From Solimonas sp. SE-A11 (lineage in GTDB: Bacteria > Pseudomonadota > Gammaproteobacteria > Nevskiales > Nevskiaceae): DNA of 64,000 bases. Positions 18,355 to 26,848 of the stretch are shown in pieces. Made by a program: the position numbers and the translations under genes. Location: the NCBI RefSeq assembly GCF_030345715.1, contig NZ_JAUASX010000009.1, positions 1-64,000 on the forward strand. Reading direction: 5' to 3'. How positions within the stretch are numbered: position 1 is the first letter of the stretch; every line of letters begins with the position of its first letter. The notes below the pieces were generated by a model. That model was not told the DNA's origin. It worked only from the letters and a program-made list of their open reading frames with translations, and did not search any database.

Positions 18355-18884
18355 AGCGCCACCCTCATGGCCAGGCAGTTGGGTTGCGGTGTTGCGGTGA
18401 TGGAGCCTGGGCAGGTCAGCAGGGTGGAGGCCATATTCCCCTCGGGATCCTGCCAGATCACCCAGACGTTCATGACGGTGGGATTGGCGGCGTCGCGCTC
18501 CACTCGCAGGCCTCCGCCGGGAACGGCGAGACGCACGGTGTTCCGAATCTCCGCCAGGTCGATCGCCGCGATTTCCGCTGGCGTGCAGACCAAGACATTG
18601 GAGCATGTCGGAACGGTAACGGCGGAAGATGTGGGAGTGTAAGTGGCGGTGTAGACATAGCTGGCGGCACCGCTGGCGTTGGCCCGCATGCGGTCCCCCA
18701 GGTCCAGGGCCAGCTCGGTGGCGATACCGCGGAACTCCGCCATCTTGACGTACTTGAGGGACATGGCGTGCATGTTGGCCATGGCCAGCATCGCAAACGA
18801 AAGCAACAGGACCGTGACCAGCACCTCGATCAGGCTCGCGCCGCGCTGGCCCCGGAGCGATCGGGATATGAGCGGCCTCAGCAT
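18351..18884 (-). CDS. pilV: Type IV pilus modification/minor pilin PilV
   Basis: 177 residues from MLRPLISRSL. The N-terminal helix is GASLIEVLVTVLLLSFAML. The C-terminus includes GGGLRVERD and VWVIWQDPEGN, seen in the PilV family. The start lies inside the end of fimT (7-bp overlap). Confidence 0.9.
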   Translation of the reverse strand: MLRPLISRSLRGQRGASLIEVLVTVLLLSFAMLAMANMHAMSLKYVKMAEFRGIATELALDLGDRMRANASGAASYVYTATYTPTSSAVTVPTCSNVLVCTPAEIAAIDLAEIRNTVRLAVPGGGLRVERDAANPTVMNVWVIWQDPEGNMASTLLTCPGSITATPQPNCLAMRVAL

Positions 18885-19510
18885 GCGCCGGTCCCATTGA
18901 CGAGCCGGGTCGCGCCGCTGTTGGTCACACAGATGCGCCGGCTGAGCGTGGTGTAGCGGGACGAGCTGGCGTTCACCTTGGGCCTGATCAGGAAATTTCC
19001 GTCGGCGCCGGGCGCGATACCTGCCGGGATGAACGTGATGGTCGCCGTGCCGGTCCGGATGATGCCGTCGGTATTGCTGGAAGCCTGCTGGACCTGGATC
19101 AGCGTATCGTTGGCATCCACGGTGCCGCGCGGATTGCGGTCCACAAACATCAGCCACCCCGAGGACCAGTCGGTGCCGGCCGCACAACTGGGGCTCGCCG
19201 CGTTGGCGTCACCAGTGCGGCAAAGTGTCACGGGGACACCTCGCTTGAGGGCCTCGGTGCGCGCCAGGCGAATAGCACCGGCCAGATCGTCGACGTGGCT
19301 GCGTACCGCGCGGGAGGCGGACATATCACGGAAAGATGGAACGCCGATGACGGCCAGGATGGAGACGATCGACACCACGATCATGGCTTCCAGCAGGTTG
19401 AAGCCCCTGTCGCGGCTCCGGAGTACCGCGGAAAGCCGGGCACGGCTTCGCCCACCCGCCACCCCGGGCATTCTTATGGTTGATCTGGTCGCTACAGAAC
19501 CGCGCTTCAT
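18878..19510 (-). CDS. fimT: GspH/FimT-type pseudopilin
   Basis: 210 residues from MKRGSVATRS. I chose this ATG because GGGGAGGG lies just upstream; an ATG at 19546 adds 12 residues. The prepilin motif is RGFNLLEAMIVVSIVSILAV. The body follows the GspH domain (DLAGAIRLARTEALKRGVPVTLC, WSSGWLMFVDRN). It is the first gene of the minor-pilin operon; FimU in Pseudomonas occupies this place. Confidence 0.9.
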   Translation of the reverse strand: MKRGSVATRSTIRMPGVAGGRSRARLSAVLRSRDRGFNLLEAMIVVSIVSILAVIGVPSFRDMSASRAVRSHVDDLAGAIRLARTEALKRGVPVTLCRTGDANAASPSCAAGTDWSSGWLMFVDRNPRGTVDANDTLIQVQQASSNTDGIIRTGTATITFIPAGIAPGADGNFLIRPKVNASSSRYTTLSRRICVTNSGATRLVNGTGAC

Positions 19511-19708
19511 TCGTTCCCTCCCCGAGCCAAGGGCAGTGTTTTCCATACTGCCTCTCTAGCGTCCCCTTGAACCGCTCCAGACGGTTAGAGAAAACATACT
19601 ACAGTCTGGGGTGAGTAGCTCTACGCCGACAAGCGGCCACGACAGACGGTGTGAATTGCCCGACTAGGGCATTCCCCGACATTCCTGTGAGGCCTCATTC
19701 GGTTCGCT

Positions 19709-19749
19709 AAAAACGACAGCGGCGGCGCAAATACATGCGCCGCCGCTGT
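19709..19749 (-). terminator. Strong terminator downstream of the YggL-like gene
   Basis: A 13-bp perfect stem (19716-19728 with 19737-19749) and an 8-nt loop are followed on the minus strand by CGTTTTT. Transcripts from the gene at 19853-20185 should end here. The remaining sequence 19511-19852 shows no gene; a gap this size also leaves room for the fimT promoter, which I could not fix. Confidence 0.85.
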
Positions 19750-19759
19750 GGGACCCGTG

Positions 19760-19775
19760 ATGGTGCGAAAACAGG
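19760..19775. other. Possible left attachment-site remnant of the small element
   Basis: ATGGTGCGAAAACAGG matches ATGGTGCCGAAAACAGG at 30183-30199 (the 3' end of the tRNA-Thr fragment) except for one missing C. Just inside, 19835-19857 carries two GTACTCAC copies, and the same octamer family (GTACTCAC, CTACTCAC) lies beside the integrase at 30048-30069. These agree with the far end of an integrated element, but the shared core is short. Confidence 0.35.
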
Positions 19776-19852
19776 CGCCGCGAAGACGCCGTAAAGCATT
19801 GTAGCCGATGAACGTCAGCGGGCGCGGATTGCGGTTGTACTCACCAGCGTAC

Positions 19853-20185
19853 TCACACTTTGGCCGGGCTGTGCCAAGCATCCACCAGTTGGCCGACTGT
19901 GAAGGCGGAAACATCCGTTCGAGACCTAAGCCAAGCCTGGACAGCATCGCGCTGCGCGTCCGTGGCTGAACCGCGGCGCATGGCTGAAGTCACGAAGAAT
20001 TCCATCGAGCTTAAGCCCCCTCCGCCAGCGTTGAGGCCATTAGCCTCAATGGCGTGTTCTATGAACGCCCACAGCAATGCGGCTCTTTCGTTCTCTGATA
20101 GCGGAGCTGCAGGCGTGAACGAGATCCCGAAGCCCAACTCCTGGAACTCGCCGAGCCGCTTCTTCTTACGTAATCGTCGCTTCAT
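19853..20185 (-). CDS. YggL-like (DUF469) ribosome-associated protein
   Basis: 110 residues. The N-terminus MKRRLRKKKRLGEFQELGF matches the E. coli YggL pattern RRLRKKMHIDEFQELGF, a family that binds the 50S subunit. The C-terminus VGQLVDAWHS corresponds to the YggL end. It lies close to the presumed left end of the small element and may be a mobile paralogue or the core copy. Its start overlaps the stop of a short upstream frame (ATGA). Confidence 0.75.
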   Translation of the reverse strand: MKRRLRKKKRLGEFQELGFGISFTPAAPLSENERAALLWAFIEHAIEANGLNAGGGGLSSMEFFVTSAMRRGSATDAQRDAVQAWLRSRTDVSAFTVGQLVDAWHSPAKV

Positions 20186-20295
20186 GCGTCTGCTTCCATT
20201 CCCGACAGCATCTTAAGGCGCGTCCGCTCGCTCGTGTCGGCAGCCAATCGTGCGGTTGAAAGGTGGGGCGAGCGCGGTCTTGTTTTCGCGCTCAT
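20182..20295 (-). CDS. Short upstream frame, uncertain
   Basis: 37 codons (MSAKTRPRSPHLST...MLSGMEADA) ending in an ATGA overlap with the YggL-like gene. No family is recognised. The overlap is the only support; it may be a leader peptide or chance. Confidence 0.25.
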   Translation of the reverse strand: MSAKTRPRSPHLSTARLAADTSERTRLKMLSGMEADA

Positions 20296-20559
20296 TTCCA
20301 CCGGCGTCCGCTTTCGCCAAGTAAAGGGCGGATCGGCGGGCTGGAAGAGCTGCGAGGCCCGCAGCATCGTTCACAGGGAGCACGCCCCGGTTCACGGCCC
20401 CGTGAGGCACCTAGCCACCCTAGGGGTGTGAACTCATCTCAGGGACTTTGCGCCGGCGAAAGAAACGCGCCTCCGCGTACCCGCATAACGATCTCTCCGG
20501 GAGGACCCATGGCGATCCGCCCAGGCTTGAGCTGGCGCCCCGGCGCTGAGGCTTGCCAG

Positions 20560-20672
20560 GAACTGGGGCAGTGGGGCAGTGGGGCATGACGGGGGGCGCT
20601 TGTCGTAAAGCACTGAGTGAGCTTGATAATTCATAACTAGGTGCTGTCCCAGTTTTCTGTCCCAGTCCCATT
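20560..20672. repeat. GGGGCA and GTCCCA short repeats, left side of small element
   Basis: Three GTGGGGCA/CTGGGGCA units lie at about 20570-20590 and three GTCCCA units at 20646-20671. The same GTCCCA/TGGGAC words recur at 28633-28735. In P4-like satellites, repeats flanking the primase region act in replication, but this is an inference. The rest of 20296-20832 holds no gene that I can support. Confidence 0.4.
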
Positions 20673-20832
20673 GGTGTCGATCCATTGGAGTCCGGCTTCT
20701 GCCTGCTGCCCCTCAACGCGCCGATGCAGTCGGGCCATCCCGAGTTGCCGAAGAGCGACAGACCCGGCTAGGCAACAAGTTATCCCTTTTGACCCCCATG
20801 GATTTCCGTGGACGAAAGTGGATCAAAAGATA

Positions 20833-20862
20833 TTGCAATTGACTTATGAACTGGATCATAAT
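20833..20862 (+). promoter_or_regulatory. Likely promoter of the serine recombinase
   Basis: TTGCAA (20833-20838) and CATAAT (20857-20862) are 18 bp apart, 45 bp before the ATG, in a short AT-rich stretch. Confidence 0.45.
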
Positions 20863-20907
20863 GACGGCATATCTTCTGACCCATTTCCGCGCCATCGGGG
20901 ACCGAAC

Positions 20908-21495
20908 ATGAGCCGCATCGCCTACTACCGCGTCTCGACCGCCAGCCAGAGCATCGAAGCCCAGCGCTCCGCGCTCGGCGCCGGCAGTTCGATCAGCAAA
21001 GAGTTCATGGACGAGGGGGTGAGCGGTGCCACCAAGGCCGCGGAGCGTCCTGGCTTCAGGGCCATGCTTGGCTACGTGCGTGAGGGCGACACGCTGGCGG
21101 TATATGCCGTGGATCGCCTCGGCCGTGACGCCTTGGATGTGCAGGCCAATGTCCGGGCCTTGCTGGACCGCGGTGTGACGGTCGATGTGTACGGCCTGGG
21201 CATCATCGGCCGCGGCGTCGGCGAACTGATCCTTGCCGTGCTGGCGCAGGTGGCGGACATGGAGCGCCATAGGATCGTGGAGCGCTGTGAGTCCGGCCGT
21301 CAGGCGGCGAGGGCGGCGCTGGCTGCCACGGGCAAGACCCACAAGGGCAAGGTCAGCATGGGCCGTCCGGTGGCTGCAGATCCTGCTGCGGTCATTGCAT
21401 GGAAGGCGCAGAACGCGGCCAGCATCGCCGCCACCGCCCAGCACTTCGGCATCAGCGATGCCTCGGTGAAGCGTTACGCCAGGCAGGCAGCCTGA
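20908..21495 (+). CDS. Serine recombinase of the resolvase/invertase family
   Basis: 195 residues from MSRIAYYRVSTASQS. The catalytic Ser is in YRVSTASQ (residue 10), and the conserved arginine region VDRLGRDALDV follows. Helix E carries QVADMERHRIVERCESGRQAA, and a C-terminal HTH is seen as SIAATAQHFGISDASVKRYARQ. The length is that of TnpR/Hin-type enzymes that resolve or invert DNA, not of large serine integrases. The frame is open upstream but the family start is here. A 9-bp inverted repeat (CAGTCGCCC/GGGCGACTG, 21503-21548) sits just after the stop and could be part of a target site. Confidence 0.9.
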   Translation: MSRIAYYRVSTASQSIEAQRSALGAGSSISKEFMDEGVSGATKAAERPGFRAMLGYVREGDTLAVYAVDRLGRDALDVQANVRALLDRGVTVDVYGLGIIGRGVGELILAVLAQVADMERHRIVERCESGRQAARAALAATGKTHKGKVSMGRPVAADPAAVIAWKAQNAASIAATAQHFGISDASVKRYARQAA

Positions 21496-21768
21496 GGCCA
21501 GACAGTCGCCCAGTCGTGGGTGGTGTTGTCATTGTAGTGGGGCGACTGCCTAGCCCTGTCCAGCGGGCTCACGTACCCGTGAGAGGCGCCCCTCGGGAGG
21601 ACCCGTAAGCGTTGCATTGGCGTTGCTCGCCGTTGCCTCTGCAACTCGCGGAACTAAGACCCCGCCCCCGCGCCCCAACGCGCGGGCGGCTGACGGCGCT
21701 ACGCGCCTGCCATTGAGTTCAGCATCCTTGATGCCCATCGGTATGTGCTGATGAAAGCCTGGAGGCTT

Positions 21769-21978
21769 TCACTCGGACATGTCTGGGGCTTCGATCAGGC
21801 CTTGGTAAACGCTCTGGTAAAGGGCCAGCACGTATTTGGCTTGCTCTCTTGCAAGCTCCTCCGAGTTTCGCGGCATGAAACTGATCGGCTTGAACGGGTT
21901 TGCGGCAACGAAGGCCTTGACCAATTCGATCGTTGCGGCTGTGGCCTGTTTTGACGGGTACTGCACTTCCTTTGCCAT
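21769..21978 (-). CDS. Small hypothetical protein
   Basis: 69 residues from MAKEVQYPSKQATAATIELV; TTGAGG lies before this ATG. The sequence is helical (VKAFVAANPFKPISF, LALYQSVYQGLIEA) without a recognised family. It lies between the recombinase and the long inverted repeat. Confidence 0.5.
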   Translation of the reverse strand: MAKEVQYPSKQATAATIELVKAFVAANPFKPISFMPRNSEELAREQAKYVLALYQSVYQGLIEAPDMSE

Positions 21979-22130
21979 CTGCGCCTCAATGCACGGCCCG
22001 GCCATTCCGGGCTGCTGAGTTTGGCGGTCGGTGCTCTCGATTTACAAACTGGTATGGCTGAGCAGTTGAGGTTTACCGCGCGTCGCCAGCGAGGCGCTGC
22101 ATCGCTCATTTGATGCTGTCGCTTCCAAGA

Positions 22131-22257
22131 GGGGCGCCCTCCCGTTTGTCGGAAAGTTATTGACTTATTAAATTAGAATAAATTCATATTATCGTCCATG
22201 GGAATCTACTGACGTCCATGGAAGTCAAGAACTTTCCGACAAACGGGGCGGCGTCCC
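22131..22257. repeat. Long inverted repeat with AT-rich centre
   Basis: Arms 22131-22166 and 22222-22257 match at 32 of 36 positions; 18 bp including CCCGTTTGTCGGAAAG are identical. The 55-bp spacer is AT-rich on one side and carries two CGTCCATGG direct repeats (22193-22201 and 22213-22221), 20 bp apart. It sits 20 bp after the end of the primase gene. A satellite replication origin or a small TIR element are both possible. Confidence 0.75.
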
Positions 22258-22276
22258 GCTTCGGAAAAGCAGGCGA

Positions 22277-25069
22277 TCAGGCGACAGAGGAGAACAGCAT
22301 GTTCCCGTCGATGACATAGAAGTGCATGCGCGTGGTCACGTTCGGCGCCGGCATCTTCTTCGTGTAACGCGCTTCTCCCGTTCCGCCATCGGTTATCAGC
22401 ATGCCTGCCTTTTGAAGTGCTGCACATACATCGCGATAGTCGTAGCCATTGCAGATGACTGACCGGAACCGTTCGCGGAAGCACATGTAGATCAATGCGC
22501 CATTAGCTCCGGACTTCCGCCAGCCAGACTGATAGGGCAGCTTGTTGTTCGACGGGTATCCGTCCTTCTCGTCATCGATCAGAGGGAACTGCGCTGCACC
22601 GTTCTCCTCGATGAACCGTCGCACCTGGGCGATCATGTCCTTAGGCTCCTTGGCGCCGGCGGTACCGCGCAGCTCGAGCCAAGAGTTAAAGGCATGTAGG
22701 CATGCATCCTCGATCTCCTGATATCGCCAGCCTGTCAGACCGTAGCCCGTGGCCAGCTCGCCGGCATATGTCACCAGGCCGAAGCGAGCTGCCACACGCA
22801 ACACCTGACCGTCAGCGCCGTTGGGGCAGGCGTTCTCCACGAAGTCCTTGATGCGCTGTCGCGCGTCGTTGGAGATTTGCGCGCGCTCCTTCACTACACG
22901 CTCCAGGTATGCCGGACCTGCATGCCCATGGTGGCGCGTGGTCATGTCCACCAAGTTGCCCGCTAAGGCCCGAGCGCTACCCGCATCGCCGCCCGAGTCG
23001 AACAGGCCGAAGCTTTTGCCGGCATCGGCCGGCACCTCGACCATGCGCACCTCATGTCCGGCGCGGCTCTTCTGGCCGCTGGCGTTGATCTGTGCCGCCG
23101 TACCCACCTCTCCCGTGGACAGCAGTAGTACGCGGAATTTCTTGTTTGCACGCAGGCCGCCTTCGCGCTTGGCTCTCTCCTTGCCGCGCTGATTGGCCAG
23201 CATGTAGGCCACATCACCGATGATCTTGGGATCTGCCTGGGCGATCTCGTCCAGGCACAGCAGCGAATCGCAGAAGTCCGCGGCCACGTACTCCAGCGAG
23301 TTGTCCGAGTTGCGCCACTGGCGCAGGTAGTTGGAGGGATGGCCCCATACGGATGACGCGATGCGCATGGCTGTGGTCTTGCCTGAGCTGCTGCCGCCTA
23401 CAAGGTGAAAGCCGCCGGACTCCGCGCCAGCCAGCGCCACCAGGGGGCCGGCGAATGCGCAGGAGAGTGCGAACATCAGCCGCTTGTGATGGCCCGCAGG
23501 CCTGGCCACATGGTCCCGCCAACGGTCCAGCGCGCCAGCCTGGGAGTAGGGGTTCTCATCGGAGGAGCCGGGGCCGAAGAAGAAGCGCTCTCCGTTCGCC
23601 TCGCCGAAGCAGCGCTGCGGCAGCACATACACGGTGCCGTGCCAGCCCACGCTGGTGACACAGCGTGCGCGCTCAGCAGGCGCCGTGTGCATTAGGTATT
23701 CCATCAGCTTGCGCTGCGCCTTGGCTTCCAAGCTCACGCGCGGCAGGCCCTCGTTCATCAGCTTGCCGCGCAGCTCGTCACCCTTGCCGCCGCCAAACAG
23801 AGGCGAGGGTAGTACCAGCTCCTTCCGGTGGCCGTCCAAGTCATCGAAAGCCACCAGGCGACCGAACCCGCTGCCGGCCGTGTCGCGTGTCACGGCCTCG
23901 ACGTGCAAAGGCGAGCATACGAACAACGGATCGGCCTCGCGCCAGCGTCCTTTGCGATCCTGATAGGCGCCGATCCAGTAAACCCCGCGTGCTGTCACCT
24001 CAAAGCGCTCCAGAGGCGCCCGTCCGTCATCCTCTTCCTCATCCCTTTGCCCGTCCGGTGGCGCCGGAGGAGATGGCGCGCCGGCCGCGGCTGTGGCCTC
24101 TGCGGAGCCCGCCAGCACGTCGGAGTCGCCCGGGGAGGCAGTAGCACCCGCCTGCACGGCCTCCAGGGCCTGCCGAACCGCCTGCAGGCCGTGCTGGGCA
24201 GCGTAGTCGTTCCAGTCCGTGCCGTGGGCGTGCTCGGTAAAGTCCGGGATTGCCACCAGGCCCTGCACAAGCCGCGCAGCTTCCTGCGCTGCGGTGACTC
24301 CCGGATTGCCCTCTGTGCGGTGATCGTTGTCCGCCGCCAGCACGATCTGCACCGCCGGCCACGCCTTGCGCAAGCCCTTGGCGACGTGCACAAGGTTGCC
24401 CTTGTCGAAGGCCACCACTACCGGCCAGCCCGTCGCCTCGCGCACCGTGGCGCCCGTGGCGTAGCCCTCCACGATGGCCACCACCTCCGGTGCCGATCCG
24501 TCGCCCTGGATCTCGAAGTGCGCGCCCTTCTTCTCCGTGCCAGTAAGGAACATCTTGCCGCCGTCCGGCCGGATGAACTGCAGGCCCACCAGGTCGCGGC
24601 CGAGGTGCACTGGCAACACTAGGCTTTCACGCAATTGGCGTAGCCCATAGGCCCGCACCTGCTTGGCCTGCAGGTAGTGGTGGTCCGCTCGCACGGTCTC
24701 GCTAGCCTGCTTCCATAGCGCTGCGGCCTTTTCTCGCGCTCGCTGCCGCAGCTTGGCCTGCTCAACCTCACGTGCCTGCTTGGCGGCCTCCCAGCGCACC
24801 CGCAGCGCCTCCTGCTCCTCCTTCGTCAGGCTGCGGCCGATGTTCGCCTGCCACTTCTCCCAGCCGCCGCTGTCGCGGTGATTCTCGAAACCGCCGGCCG
24901 GGATGCCATCCGTGAAGAGGATGTAGGCGCCATCCTTCTTTCCTTTTTTGGCGCCCTCGACCGGGCAGCGTTGGAAGCTGTCGGCGACGATGTTATGAGG
25001 GACCAAGCCCCGCGCGGCGAGTGCCGCGCGGAACTGGTCCAAAATGTCCGCCAGGGAGAGTGAGTGCAT
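22277..25069 (-). CDS. TOPRIM/DUF927-type primase-helicase of a satellite element
   Basis: 930 residues from MHSLSLADIL (an in-frame start 59 codons earlier overlaps the next gene and looks spurious). The N-terminal third has primase-like zones, including IVEGYATGATVREATGWPVVVAFDKGN and VLAADNDHRTEGNPG, which are TOPRIM-type motifs. The central DUF927 helicase-like ATPase shows Walker A as LVGGSSSGKTTAMRIA and Walker B as SLLCLDEIAQ. It probably starts replication of the element, as the alpha protein does in phage P4. It is the last gene of the minus-strand operon led by the C4-like RNA. Confidence 0.85.
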   Translation of the reverse strand: MHSLSLADILDQFRAALAARGLVPHNIVADSFQRCPVEGAKKGKKDGAYILFTDGIPAGGFENHRDSGGWEKWQANIGRSLTKEEQEALRVRWEAAKQAREVEQAKLRQRAREKAAALWKQASETVRADHHYLQAKQVRAYGLRQLRESLVLPVHLGRDLVGLQFIRPDGGKMFLTGTEKKGAHFEIQGDGSAPEVVAIVEGYATGATVREATGWPVVVAFDKGNLVHVAKGLRKAWPAVQIVLAADNDHRTEGNPGVTAAQEAARLVQGLVAIPDFTEHAHGTDWNDYAAQHGLQAVRQALEAVQAGATASPGDSDVLAGSAEATAAAGAPSPPAPPDGQRDEEEDDGRAPLERFEVTARGVYWIGAYQDRKGRWREADPLFVCSPLHVEAVTRDTAGSGFGRLVAFDDLDGHRKELVLPSPLFGGGKGDELRGKLMNEGLPRVSLEAKAQRKLMEYLMHTAPAERARCVTSVGWHGTVYVLPQRCFGEANGERFFFGPGSSDENPYSQAGALDRWRDHVARPAGHHKRLMFALSCAFAGPLVALAGAESGGFHLVGGSSSGKTTAMRIASSVWGHPSNYLRQWRNSDNSLEYVAADFCDSLLCLDEIAQADPKIIGDVAYMLANQRGKERAKREGGLRANKKFRVLLLSTGEVGTAAQINASGQKSRAGHEVRMVEVPADAGKSFGLFDSGGDAGSARALAGNLVDMTTRHHGHAGPAYLERVVKERAQISNDARQRIKDFVENACPNGADGQVLRVAARFGLVTYAGELATGYGLTGWRYQEIEDACLHAFNSWLELRGTAGAKEPKDMIAQVRRFIEENGAAQFPLIDDEKDGYPSNNKLPYQSGWRKSGANGALIYMCFRERFRSVICNGYDYRDVCAALQKAGMLITDGGTGEARYTKKMPAPNVTTRMHFYVIDGNMLFSSVA

Positions 25070-25121
25070 CAAGATGCCCGCGCCGCGCGCAGCTTGCCGC
25101 CCAACTGCGCCGCTCGGGTGC

Positions 25122-25367
25122 TCAAGGCTGTACCTCCACGACTGCGGCGGCGTTACGGATCGCCAGCGCGGCCTCTTGCGCTCGATGCTGGGCACGCATG
25201 GCATCTCCGCGCAGCATCTCCAGCGCCTCACCTGCAACGCGGGCAACGTCCGTCTGTCGTCCGTGATCCAGCGCTTCGCGCAACAGTAGGGCTTGCACGT
25301 CGATCCGCCGGGCGATGCTGGCGATCACGTCGAGCTGGAGCGCGGCGGCATTCAGGGTGGCGTTCAT
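25122..25367 (-). CDS. Small hypothetical protein
   Basis: 81 residues, rich in Ala and Arg (MNATLNAAALQLDVIASIARR...). It is predicted to be one or two long helices. It overlaps the upstream gene by 4 bp (ATGA) and lies in the primase operon. No family is recognised. Confidence 0.6.
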   Translation of the reverse strand: MNATLNAAALQLDVIASIARRIDVQALLLREALDHGRQTDVARVAGEALEMLRGDAMRAQHRAQEAALAIRNAAAVVEVQP

Positions 25368-25609
25368 GCCTCCCCCTTTACCGGCAGCTCCAGAGTGGGC
25401 ATGGCCGGATCATCGCGGAACGCCATCAAGTCGGCGGGGCTGATACGGCAGAGAGCCGCGAAGCGGGCGCACTTCTCGTCGCTGGTGAGGTGCCCCACAA
25501 TGATGGTGGGCGGCTCGTCGTCGGACCACCAGGCGCAGCCGGTCTCAGGCAGGACGGCTGCGAAATGGGGGTCATTGGGGCGGCGGACTAGGACGTAAGA
25601 AGCACTCAT
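25364..25609 (-). CDS. Small hypothetical protein
   Basis: 81 residues from MSASYVLVRRPNDP; an ATG six codons earlier is possible. GCAWWSDDEPPTIIVG and CARFAALCRISPADL are the most structured parts. It is coupled to its neighbours by overlaps. Function is unknown. Confidence 0.6.
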   Translation of the reverse strand: MSASYVLVRRPNDPHFAAVLPETGCAWWSDDEPPTIIVGHLTSDEKCARFAALCRISPADLMAFRDDPAMPTLELPVKGEA

Positions 25610-25623
25610 GCCGAAGGAAGCGT

Positions 25624-26109
25624 TCATGCCGTGCCCCCTTCCAGTCCCAGTAGGGTGAGATCGGTTCGCGCCGCCGCCTCAATGCGAGTGAGTGCACCGC
25701 TAATCCGCGTGGCGGCGATATACAGCATCTGGCTGGCGGCCATCGCCGGCTCGCTATCTAGGGCGCGCGCCAGCTCGCGCGCATAGGTCGCGGTGCACAG
25801 CAACTCCTTGCCGAGGCAATAGGGATCAGCACCTGCGGCCACCATGCCATGGTGCGGCCAGGCATGCGGCAGGTTCGCGCGCCGGTATCCAAGTTCCTGG
25901 TAGTCGCCGGCCAATGCCTCGATGCGTTCGCAGATGGCGCGTAGCTGTACATCTGTGGGGCCTAGCTCAAGCACCAGCGCCATGAGTGCATCATGCGAGT
26001 GCCGGGCTGCTTTTGCGCCGATCTGATCTCGGTGGGCCGGGCGTGCGGGGATGGAGGGTACTTCGCGCTTCTTGATCGCCAGCGCGGCGGCGTGTTGCTG
26101 CTGGGCCAT
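25624..26109 (-). CDS. Hypothetical protein, first gene of the primase operon
   Basis: 161 residues from MAQQQHAAAL. This ATG has AGGAGG eight bases upstream, which decides the start over two earlier ATGs. The N-terminus is basic; the rest is helical (DVQLRAICERIEALAGDYQELG). No domain is recognised. It is preceded by a hairpin and a C4-like RNA in its leader, so its expression is probably controlled by the element's immunity circuit. Confidence 0.65.
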   Translation of the reverse strand: MAQQQHAAALAIKKREVPSIPARPAHRDQIGAKAARHSHDALMALVLELGPTDVQLRAICERIEALAGDYQELGYRRANLPHAWPHHGMVAAGADPYCLGKELLCTATYARELARALDSEPAMAASQMLYIAATRISGALTRIEAAARTDLTLLGLEGGTA

Positions 26110-26140
26110 GGTTGGGCCTCCTGTGCTTGGGTTGAAAGTC

Positions 26141-26254
26141 AGCATTGCCGCGCTATGACATGCGGCAATGCTGGTGCTCGGGAGGTTAGAAACCGGCGAA
26201 AGACGGCGGGCGTATTTCCCCTTGCGGGGTCTTGTATTAGCCGCCCTCCCGAGC
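26141..26254 (-). ncRNA. C4/CI-like antisense immunity RNA in the primase leader
   Basis: On the minus strand an outer stem GCTCGGGAGG/CCTCCCGAGC (26245-26254 with 26176-26185) encloses a GGCGG/CCGCC pairing and the hairpin CCCCGCAAGGGG (26218-26229). A separate 11-bp hairpin AGCATTGCCGC/GCGGCAATGCT (26141-26172) follows, then the ribosome site of the first gene. The shape, the CCTCCCGAG words and the position in the leader of a primase operon agree with C4 RNAs of phages P1/P4, which repress by pairing with the leader and causing early termination. The promoter is probably within 26290-26400. Confidence 0.65.
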
Positions 26255-26429
26255 GTTGGAAGACGCACAGGCACAACAAAGCCGGCTGACTGTCGGGGCC
26301 GGCTGCACCGCTTTCGCTAGGAGTTTCTACGCTCCGTTCCGGGATGCTGCGCGCGCCCGGAGGCAACGTCAAGCGGTTAAGTGGTGCTGAGTTGCTGCAG
26401 GTGGGGGCGCCGAGTCGTATCATGGCGTG

Positions 26430-26561
26430 ATGAAGCAGTCCGACACAGCCCTGTTTGCCCTGGCTCGCATTGGTCTTTTCGCCGGCGAAGGGATCGCCAT
26501 CCATTCCGGCGCTACTGGAATCGCGGGTGCGCTCTTGGTGGACGACAATGGGAGCAAGTAG
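26430..26561 (+). CDS. Small protein, divergent from the primase operon
   Basis: 43 residues (MKQSDTALFALARIGLFAGE...). It overlaps the next small gene by 14 bp in another frame, suggesting coupled translation. Residues 8-20 are mildly hydrophobic. No family is recognised. Confidence 0.4.
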   Translation: MKQSDTALFALARIGLFAGEGIAIHSGATGIAGALLVDDNGSK

Positions 26562-26772
26562 TACGCCTGCGCGCATTGGAGCTTGGCCGCCATGGCTGCT
26601 GGGCGCTGCGGTTGTGCTGCTTACCGTGGCAGCGCTACACGACATCGTGGGCGGGAAGGTGCTGGAACGTGCCTTCACTATCGTGCTGGCCGTTCCTATG
26701 CTGGCCGTTCTGCCCCTGCTGGCATTCATGGCCTTCGGCTTGCTGGCAGGCCTGCTAGGTAGACGGGGGTAG
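26548..26772 (+). CDS. Small membrane protein
   Basis: 74 residues from MGASSTPARIG. Two membrane spans are visible: WLLGAAVVLLTVAALHDIV and VLAVPMLAVLPLLAFMAFGL. It could be a holin-like or exclusion protein of the satellite, but no motif proves it. Confidence 0.5.
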   Translation: MGASSTPARIGAWPPWLLGAAVVLLTVAALHDIVGGKVLERAFTIVLAVPMLAVLPLLAFMAFGLLAGLLGRRG

Positions 26773-26789
26773 AGAGCCGCCGTGCCGAA

Positions 26790-26809
26790 GAGTTTCGCCG
26801 GCGAAACTC
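26790..26809. promoter_or_regulatory. 20-bp perfect palindrome
   Basis: GAGTTTCGCCGGCGAAACTC reads the same on both strands. Its 12-bp core TTCGCCGGCGAA recurs at 26478-26489, inside the small plus-strand frames. It may be an operator or a terminator hairpin for the small membrane gene that ends at 26772. Confidence 0.4.
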
Positions 26810-26848
26810 CTGCGCGGTGGTGCGCGAAGCGCATGGCTTGGCGGCAGT

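Noticed and set aside
20420-20716. 98- and 83-codon minus-strand frames in the gap before the recombinase
   Set aside because: They run through the GGGGCA/GTCCCA repeats and have no protein character.
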